5,513 bases of DNA, from positions 1 to 5,513 of the forward strand of contig CACZQV010000047.1 in assembly GCA_902783435.1 (NCBI GenBank). Direction: 5' to 3'. The first letter of the stretch is position 1. Each line of letters starts with the position of its first letter. A program made the translations under genes and the position numbers. Below the pieces are notes generated by a model. The model was given only the letters and a program-made list of their open reading frames with translations, made no database searches and was not told the origin of the DNA. Below are positions 1 to 4,862 of this stretch, piece by piece. Source of the stretch: an uncultured Erysipelotrichaceae bacterium (lineage in GTDB: Bacteria; Bacillota_I; Bacilli_A; RF39; UBA660).

Positions 1-93
1 TCTAATGTTACAAGTGTATATGCAAGAATAGATGATCCTGATAATGGAAAACCTGGATACTTTACTGATATAAAAGATAAACCACAAAATTAG
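1..93 (+). CDS. C-terminal fragment of an unrecognised protein (partial at 5' side)
   Basis: Frame 1 is open from the window edge to a TAG stop at 91-93, giving the last 30 residues of a gene that begins outside the window. The other two forward frames hit stops early. The tail is hydrophilic, rich in Asp, Lys, Pro and Gly (it includes DDPDNGKPGYFTDIKDK), with no membrane segment or motif I recognise, so no function is proposed. The stop codon lies inside a terminator hairpin, which supports this being the true end of a gene. A promoter follows, so the downstream TIR gene probably belongs to a separate transcript. Confidence 0.75.
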   Translation, partial: SNVTSVYARIDDPDNGKPGYFTDIKDKPQN

Positions 94-113
94 ACTCGTA
101 AGAGTCTTTTTTT
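92..113 (+). terminator. Rho-independent terminator overlapping the stop codon
   Basis: A perfect 6-bp stem, AGACTC (92-97) with GAGTCT (102-107), closes a GTAA tetraloop (98-101). In RNA this is GUAA, a stable GNRA-type loop. It is followed by an unbroken run of seven T (107-113). The left arm begins within the TAG stop of the upstream gene. It looks unidirectional, because no comparable T-run appears on the minus strand side. Confidence 0.85.
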
Positions 114-114
114 A

Positions 115-123
115 TGTTATAAT
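115..123 (+). promoter_or_regulatory. Extended -10 promoter for the TIR operon
   Basis: TG-T-TATAAT is a perfect extended -10 (TGnTATAAT) with a consensus hexamer at 118-123. The -35 position (about 95-100) falls inside the terminator hairpin and does not resemble TTGACA, so recognition probably relies on the TG extension. Transcription would start near 130, leaving a leader of about 27 nt before the GTG start at 157. The same T-run/ATGTTATA arrangement recurs at 4779-4791. Confidence 0.75.
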
Positions 124-142
124 ATAAGCGGAATTGTTATTG

Positions 143-153
143 AAAGAAGTGAT
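143..153 (+). promoter_or_regulatory. Ribosome binding site deciding the GTG start of the TIR gene
   Basis: AAAGAAGTGAT matches the 16S 3'-end complement (AAAGGAGGTGAT) through its right half and sits 3 nt before GTG at 157. The next gene has almost the same element (AGGAAGTGAT, also 3 nt before ATG). That repeat supports the GTG as the real start. The next in-frame ATG is far inside the conserved TIR region, at codon 174. Confidence 0.7.
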
Positions 154-156
154 ACA

Positions 157-2535
157 GTGGAAAAGAAAGAATATAAATATGATGCTTTTATTAGTTATAG
201 ACATTGTGATTTAGATAAGTTTGTTGCAGAAAATTTACATAAAGCTTTAGAAACTTATGATTTACCTAATAATATAAAAGAAAAATTAAATATAGAAGGA
301 AAGACATTTAAAAGATTATTTAGAGATCAAGATGAATTACCTTTATCTAGTAATTTGGAAGATCCTATACTAGAAGCTTTAAATGATTCTAAGTATTTAA
401 TAGTTATTTGTTCTCCTAGATTAAAGGATTCTTTATGGTGTAAGAAAGAGATACAAACATTTAAAAAGTTAAGAGGAAGAAAGAATATCTTTTGTGTTTT
501 AATTGAAGGAGAACCAGATGAATCTTTTCCTGAAGATGTGCTTTTTGAAGAAGTAGAAGAAAAGGGTAAAAAAGTAAAGAAACCAGTTGAACCACTAGCA
601 GCTGACGTTCGTGGAACTACTAAAAAAGAAGTATTAAAAAAGATTCATGAAGAAAAACTAAGATTAGCTGCGGCAATGTGTCATATTGATTATGATGATT
701 TAAAACAAAGACATAAATTAAGAGAACAAAAAAGAAAAATGAATATATTAATGGCAATATCTGTTGCTAGTATTTTATTTGTGCTTTATACATCTATTAT
801 GTTAATAAAAATAAATAGTCAACAAAAAGTATTAAAACGTCATCAAGCAGTAACTTTATCTACTAAAGCAAAAAACTATTTAAAGAAAGATAAAAGATAT
901 GATGCGATTAAATCTTCATACCAAGCATTAACTAAATTTAAAGGTGTTAAAATGCCATATACTTCTGATGCAGAATACGCATTAACAGAGAGTTTAGGAG
1001 TATATGATGTAGGATCATCATATAAAGTAGTATCTGAAATTAAAACAGAAGGTGTAGTTGATTATATTAAAACAAGTGAAAATAATAAATATGCAGCTGT
1101 TTATGATGAAGGAGAAGTAATTACTTTATTTAATACTAAAACTTTAGAAGTAATAGATAAATATGATGTTAGTAAAGTATATTCTGATGAACATTCATTT
1201 ACTTTTATTGGTAATGATATATTTGCTTATGAAAATAATAAAGGTAATATTAGTTTAATTAATATTAAAGATAATAAAGAAATAAAAGAAATTAAAAAAG
1301 ATAATGATTCTTATGTAACAGTTAAGGGTGATCCTAAAGGTAATTATTTAGTTTATTCTACTTATAAGAAATTATATATTTATAATATTAAAGGTAAAAA
1401 GATAATTGAAAGTATTAGTACTCATGATGATATTATGAAAGAAATGTTTTATTCATTTGATAGTAATTATATGTTTGTAGGAACTAAGAAAAAGAATTTT
1501 GATATTAATAGTGAAGATTATATAACTATGCATATTATTGATTTAAAAAATGGTAATGATATAAATAATTTAGAAGTTAATGCTAGTTATATTCAAGGTA
1601 TAAGTACAATTGATAATAATTCATATATGTTATTTAATAGATCAATTGGAACTAATTATGAAGGTAAAGTTATTTCTTATGATTATATTAATGGTAATGT
1701 TAATTATACTAAATCATATGATAATAAATGGGCTAAATTTATAACTAAGTCATATGAAAAAGGTAAAAATCATATAGTTGTAGTTACACATGATGAAGTT
1801 AATATTATGGATAGAGATAGTGGAGAAGATATAAAAACATATAATTTAGGTACTGAAATTATTAATATTTATTCTTATTTAGATAAAGAATTATATTTAT
1901 TATTTTTAGATAATGGTCATGTTAATTATATTAATCCAGATTATAAAGATAGTATTGAATATAAAGGACAATTCTTATTTAATTTAAAAAATTATTCTAA
2001 AGCAGTTCAATCAAATAAAGGATTTTTATTAATACCAAAGAATGAAAATAGAGTAATTTTATATGAAGCTAAATCTAATAAAAATATTAAAGAAGTAAAT
2101 ATAAAAATAAATAATAAAAATGATAATTATAAATTATCTAATAAGTATGATAAATTAAAAAAAGATTATAAAATTAAAAATAAAAACTTAGTTAATAATA
2201 TGTTTTATGATGATAAAAAAGAATTATTATTTGTTAGTTATATTAATAAAGATATGGCTATATATAATGTTAAAGATAAGAAATTATTAAATGAATTAAA
2301 TAATATTGGTAGTATAGATACTTATTATGGTAGGGATAAGAATAATAGAATTTATATAGGTGATTCTATGGATTCTTATGTATTAGATAATAATTATAAT
2401 AAAGTTAGTCATATTAGTAGTTTAGTAAAAGTAGATAAAGATAAATTAATAATATCTAATAATGGTAAGTATTATTCTGTAAAAATATATAGTTTAGATG
2501 AATTATTAGATGAGGCTAAAGAGTATTTAAAATAG
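157..2535 (+). CDS. Membrane-anchored TIR-domain protein with C-terminal beta-propeller
   Basis: Seen: 792 residues with a GTG start. Residues 7-125 form a TIR domain: YDAFISYRH (box 1, 8-16), FRDQDELPLSSNL (55-67), LIVICSP (81-87) and SLWCKKE (92-98). E98 of WCxxE sits where TIR NADases keep their catalytic Glu. A conserved-looking linker follows (PLAADVRG 146-153, then DDLKQRHKLREQKRK 180-194). One membrane helix lies at about 196-218. A TPR-like helical pair (about 233-261) and YTSDAEYALTESLGVYD (268-284) lead into about ten WD40-like four-strand blades (about 290-775), without clear GH/WD signatures. The end is LDELLDEAKEYLK. From memory, TIR-TM-WD40 proteins with this linker are common in gut Bacillota, with poorly known function. 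Inferred: a basic stretch before the helix places TIR in the cytosol and the propeller outside, as a sensor controlling NAD+ cleavage or nucleotide signalling. First gene of a likely operon, 11 nt from the next. Residues 641-681 are an Asn/Lys-rich low-complexity insert. Confidence 0.9.
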   Translation: MEKKEYKYDAFISYRHCDLDKFVAENLHKALETYDLPNNIKEKLNIEGKTFKRLFRDQDELPLSSNLEDPILEALNDSKYLIVICSPRLKDSLWCKKEIQTFKKLRGRKNIFCVLIEGEPDESFPEDVLFEEVEEKGKKVKKPVEPLAADVRGTTKKEVLKKIHEEKLRLAAAMCHIDYDDLKQRHKLREQKRKMNILMAISVASILFVLYTSIMLIKINSQQKVLKRHQAVTLSTKAKNYLKKDKRYDAIKSSYQALTKFKGVKMPYTSDAEYALTESLGVYDVGSSYKVVSEIKTEGVVDYIKTSENNKYAAVYDEGEVITLFNTKTLEVIDKYDVSKVYSDEHSFTFIGNDIFAYENNKGNISLINIKDNKEIKEIKKDNDSYVTVKGDPKGNYLVYSTYKKLYIYNIKGKKIIESISTHDDIMKEMFYSFDSNYMFVGTKKKNFDINSEDYITMHIIDLKNGNDINNLEVNASYIQGISTIDNNSYMLFNRSIGTNYEGKVISYDYINGNVNYTKSYDNKWAKFITKSYEKGKNHIVVVTHDEVNIMDRDSGEDIKTYNLGTEIINIYSYLDKELYLLFLDNGHVNYINPDYKDSIEYKGQFLFNLKNYSKAVQSNKGFLLIPKNENRVILYEAKSNKNIKEVNIKINNKNDNYKLSNKYDKLKKDYKIKNKNLVNNMFYDDKKELLFVSYINKDMAIYNVKDKKLLNELNNIGSIDTYYGRDKNNRIYIGDSMDSYVLDNNYNKVSHISSLVKVDKDKLIISNNGKYYSVKIYSLDELLDEAKEYLK

Positions 2536-2543
2536 GAAGTGAT
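2534..2543 (+). promoter_or_regulatory. Ribosome binding site overlapping the TIR gene stop codon
   Basis: AGGAAGTGAT lies 3 nt before the ATG at 2547, and its first two bases are the last two of the TAG stop (2533-2535) of the TIR gene. Ribosomes ending the TIR gene therefore cover this site. This suggests translational coupling and fixed co-expression of the two proteins. Confidence 0.75.
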
Positions 2544-2546
2544 AAA

Positions 2547-3167
2547 ATGATTAAAGTATTGTTTGCTACTGGAAATGAAACTAAAGCAAAGAGATTTTCA
2601 AAAGGATTAGAAGAAAGAGGAATAGAAGTAATTACATTAAAAGATATTGATGTAAATATAGATGTAGAAGAGAATGGTAAAGATGCAATAGAAAATGCAT
2701 TAATTAAAGCTAGAGCTTATTCAGAAGTTATAGATATTCCAGTATTCGCAATGGATGATAATTTATATTTAGAAAATGTTCCTTTAGATAAACAACCAGG
2801 TATGTATGTTAGAAGAGTAAATGGAAAAAGACTTAATGATGAAGAAATGATAGAACATTATACTAATATGGTTAAAGAATATGGAATTGATGGAAAACTT
2901 GTATGTAGATGGGTATATGGAATGGCTGTTATAAATGATGGAAAAGAAAGTACTTATACTTGGAGTAAAGATGATTTTTATATGGTAGATAAACCTTCAA
3001 ATAAAGTTGATCCGGGGTATCCATTAAATACTATATCTATTAATAAAAAAATTAATAAGTATTTTACAGATATTACTGAAGAAGATAAATTAATAATACA
3101 AGAAGATGAAAGTGATGTTGTTGAATTTATAGCTAATAGTGTTAAAAATAGTGGAATAAAAAAATAA
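2547..3167 (+). CDS. Divergent Ham1/RdgB-like non-canonical purine NTP pyrophosphatase
   Basis: 206 residues, close to the family's usual 190-210. Family role: hydrolysis of ITP, dITP and XTP to the monophosphate plus PPi in the cytosol, keeping deaminated purines out of nucleic acids. Seen: the N-terminal half fits well, with LFATGNETKAK (5-15; K13 matches the conserved Lys of ATGNxxK), EENGKDAIENALIKA (41-55; normally EETGxTFxENAxxKA), and MDD (69-71) in place of ADDSG, keeping the acidic pair but losing SG. QPGMYVRR (83-90) matches the usual PGxYSxR. The C-terminal half is poor: GFGYDP is reduced to DPGYPL, and the SHR motif after the TxxEK-like stretch (DITEEDK) is absent. Inferred: same fold, with altered nucleotide or base recognition, so the substrate may not be ITP/XTP. 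Co-transcribed with the TIR gene. A housekeeping role or a partner role for the TIR protein are both open. Confidence 0.75.
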   Translation: MIKVLFATGNETKAKRFSKGLEERGIEVITLKDIDVNIDVEENGKDAIENALIKARAYSEVIDIPVFAMDDNLYLENVPLDKQPGMYVRRVNGKRLNDEEMIEHYTNMVKEYGIDGKLVCRWVYGMAVINDGKESTYTWSKDDFYMVDKPSNKVDPGYPLNTISINKKINKYFTDITEEDKLIIQEDESDVVEFIANSVKNSGIKK

Positions 3168-3178
3168 ATATTTCAAAT

Positions 3179-3185
3179 AAAGAGG
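3179..3185 (+). promoter_or_regulatory. Ribosome binding site of the HD phosphohydrolase gene
   Basis: AAAGAGG is the only purine-rich element in the 27-nt gap and lies 9 nt before the ATG at 3195. It supports this start. No hairpin or promoter is visible in the gap, consistent with read-through from the previous gene. Confidence 0.6.
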
Positions 3186-3194
3186 CTAGTTGAT

Positions 3195-3755
3195 ATGAAA
3201 GATAATATTGATTTTTATGAAATAGAGGAAAAATATAAAGATATAATTGATATTGCTAAAAAACATATGAAAAGTATTAGTGATTATGAACATGATATTA
3301 ATCATATGAATGATGTTATTCATTATACTAAATTATTAATTGAAAGATTAAATATTGAAATTGATATAGATGTATGTATTATAAGTGCTTATTGGCATGA
3401 TGTAGGACGTATTAAGTTAAAAGAAGGACATGAAAAATTATCTGCAGAAATGTTAAAAGAAGTAATGGAAAATTATAATTATGATGATATATTAATTGAT
3501 AAATGTTATAAAGCAATAGAAAATCATAAATGGAATATGAAGCCTGAAACAATAGAAGGTTTAATAGTAAAAGATGCAGATAAATTAGCATGGATTGGAA
3601 TTGGTAGATGGGAGTCATGTATTCAAAATAATCAAAGATTAGATACAATAGTTGAATTATTACCAAAACTTAGAAATGAAATATTATACTTTGATGAATC
3701 AAAAAGAATATATGATGAAGATATTATTAAATTAATTAAATTGTTGTATAAATAA
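3195..3755 (+). CDS. HD-domain metal-dependent phosphohydrolase
   Basis: 186 residues covering a single HD domain. Seen: the metal-ligand pattern in order is H37 (in HDINHMNDVIHY, 33-44), the HD pair H68-D69 in AYWHDVGR, H79 (GHEKLSAEML, the usual 'H-E-x-SA' helix), H111 (AIENHK) and DADK at 127-130, with D129 as the likely last ligand. There is no N-terminal signal peptide or membrane segment, so it should be cytosolic. Family: HD proteins of this small stand-alone type hydrolyse phosphate esters of nucleotides, including nucleotide monophosphates, cyclic nucleotides and dNTPs. The substrate cannot be read from the motifs. It lies 27 nt after the Ham1-like gene and 24 nt before the membrane-protein gene, in the same likely operon. 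Two consecutive predicted nucleotide hydrolases suggest linked steps on one nucleotide, which is inference. The fold and metal site are fairly secure; the reaction is not. Confidence 0.85.
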   Translation: MKDNIDFYEIEEKYKDIIDIAKKHMKSISDYEHDINHMNDVIHYTKLLIERLNIEIDIDVCIISAYWHDVGRIKLKEGHEKLSAEMLKEVMENYNYDDILIDKCYKAIENHKWNMKPETIEGLIVKDADKLAWIGIGRWESCIQNNQRLDTIVELLPKLRNEILYFDESKRIYDEDIIKLIKLLYK

Positions 3756-3763
3756 AAATTAGT

Positions 3764-3772
3764 AAAAGGTGA
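3764..3772 (+). promoter_or_regulatory. Ribosome binding site of the six-helix membrane protein gene
   Basis: AAAAGGTGA is a strong Gram-positive Shine-Dalgarno, 7 nt before the ATG at 3780. It decides the start. The spacer itself reads ATATAAT, a chance -10 look-alike. Confidence 0.75.
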
Positions 3773-3779
3773 ATATAAT

Positions 3780-4766
3780 ATGAAAAAATTAAATAATAAA
3801 AGAAAAGAGTTATCAATTGGAATTCTATTAATATTAATTTTATTATTTACAGTTATATATTTATGTTTTGGTATATGTATAGGATTTTTAATAAATGCAT
3901 TTCTTTATAATGATAATATATTAGTAAGTCTATTATTTACTTTAATAGTTGGGATTATATATTTTATATTATTATTAATATTAATTCGCGATAAAGATAA
4001 TGAAAATGTTAAAACAAGAAAATGGTATATTAATTGTATACTTATATCTTTAATAGTAAATTTAATTGTTGTTGCGATGACTGTTTTTACATTACAACCT
4101 GGTGATGGAATTATTAATTATATTATTGGATTTTGTATATTTCCTTTTATAGGAATTATAACTACACCTAATGTAGTAAAATATGTTAAAAAAGATACAG
4201 AAAAATGGAAAAGTATTTTATATAGTAAAGGGAATCTACATAAGATAAAAAATTCAAAAGATTATTATAGAGTAGATACACCAGTATCATTTGAAAAGAA
4301 AATATTATTAGAAGTTTATAAACATCAATTATTAAATATATTAGTAGTAATTGGTATTATGGTTTTTATTATTTTCTTAAGTGTTCATCATATGATATCA
4401 GATTATAGTTATACAGACAATGTGGTAACTAATATTATACATACAAGAGCTAATAGAAGGTTTGGATTTATATTCTTCTTAATGATTATCTTTTTAGCAT
4501 TTGGAATACCTATAGTAGCTTTTTATATTTCTAATGCATTAAAGAAGATAAGAGTAGTTAAAAATCATGGATATATCGCATATCATGTAATTGCAACAAG
4601 TGTTAATAATAGTAAAATTACTATTTATGATAAAAACAAACACTATACATATAATTATTGTACGTGTGTTGGGATAAAAGAAGAAGAGATACATAATACT
4701 CCTGCAATTTTAGTATTTATACCAGATGATGTATTATTATTTCCAGATAGTGAAGAGACAAAGTAG
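3780..4766 (+). CDS. Unrecognised six-helix integral membrane protein with C-terminal cytosolic domain
   Basis: 328 residues; I do not recognise a family. Seen: six hydrophobic stretches at about 12-41, 47-69, 83-105, 111-130, 184-205 and 228-251. The basic N-terminus (KKLNNKRK) and the Lys/Arg-rich loops 70-82 and 131-183 fall on one side by the positive-inside rule, putting both ends in the cytosol. The loop at 206-227, with two adjacent His (203-204), would face outside. The tail (252-328) looks like a small beta-rich domain (VIATSVNNSKITIYDKN, then AILVFIPDDVLLFPD) with a CxC pair at 294-296. No transporter, protease or kinase motif is visible. It is the last gene of the likely operon: it starts 24 nt after the HD gene and its stop codon lies inside the terminator stem. 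It could be the membrane partner or effector of the TIR protein, or an unrelated passenger. Confidence 0.85.
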   Translation: MKKLNNKRKELSIGILLILILLFTVIYLCFGICIGFLINAFLYNDNILVSLLFTLIVGIIYFILLLILIRDKDNENVKTRKWYINCILISLIVNLIVVAMTVFTLQPGDGIINYIIGFCIFPFIGIITTPNVVKYVKKDTEKWKSILYSKGNLHKIKNSKDYYRVDTPVSFEKKILLEVYKHQLLNILVVIGIMVFIIFLSVHHMISDYSYTDNVVTNIIHTRANRRFGFIFFLMIIFLAFGIPIVAFYISNALKKIRVVKNHGYIAYHVIATSVNNSKITIYDKNKHYTYNYCTCVGIKEEEIHNTPAILVFIPDDVLLFPDSEETK

Positions 4767-4783
4767 GAATAATCCTACTTTTT
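4760..4783 (+). terminator. Rho-independent terminator at the end of the TIR operon
   Basis: AAGTAGGA (4761-4768) pairs perfectly with TCCTACTT (4773-4780) around an ATAA loop (4769-4772); a ninth A-T pair (4760/4781) is possible. A run of five T spans 4779-4783. The TAG stop of the membrane-protein gene (4764-4766) is within the left arm. No matching T-run occurs on the other strand, so it appears unidirectional. Confidence 0.85.
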
Positions 4784-4784
4784 A

Positions 4785-4793
4785 TGTTATACT
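4785..4793 (+). promoter_or_regulatory. Extended -10 promoter for the methyltransferase gene
   Basis: TG-T-TATACT is an extended -10 with one mismatch to TATAAT. It begins two bases after the T-run of the preceding terminator, exactly as at 115-123. No TTGACA-like -35 is present at the usual distance, which lies in the hairpin. Transcription would begin near 4800, giving a leader of about 63 nt. A second AT-rich stretch (TTATAAAAT near 4802-4810) is a weaker alternative. Confidence 0.65.
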
Positions 4794-4848
4794 TAGTATA
4801 GTTATAAAATGATTTCTATAAGTAAAATGCTTTTATCGAGATTACTAA

Positions 4849-4858
4849 AAAGAGGTGA
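4849..4858 (+). promoter_or_regulatory. Ribosome binding site choosing the methyltransferase start
   Basis: AAAGAGGTGA lies 4 nt before the ATG at 4863. Two in-frame ATGs occur upstream (4809 and 4827) without a stop between, but neither is preceded by a purine-rich site, and 4809 would be nearly leaderless. The start at 4863 is therefore preferred. Confidence 0.75.
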
Positions 4859-4862
4859 AATA

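Noticed and set aside
157..2535. Possible gene fusion or frameshift between the TIR and propeller parts
   Set aside because: The frame is continuous through a linker, membrane helix and helical pair that resemble the layout I recall for other TIR-TM-WD40 proteins, so this is a normal multidomain gene rather than an accident.
3412..3666. 84-residue minus-strand open frame within the HD gene
   Set aside because: It lies wholly antisense to a gene with intact HD motifs. Its Leu/Tyr/Ile-rich translation is what AT-rich antisense DNA gives, and it has no separate support.
3774..3779. Perfect TATAAT just before the membrane-protein ATG
   Set aside because: It sits in the spacer between the Shine-Dalgarno and start codon, so transcripts from it would begin inside the gene without a ribosome site. 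In DNA this AT-rich it is expected by chance.
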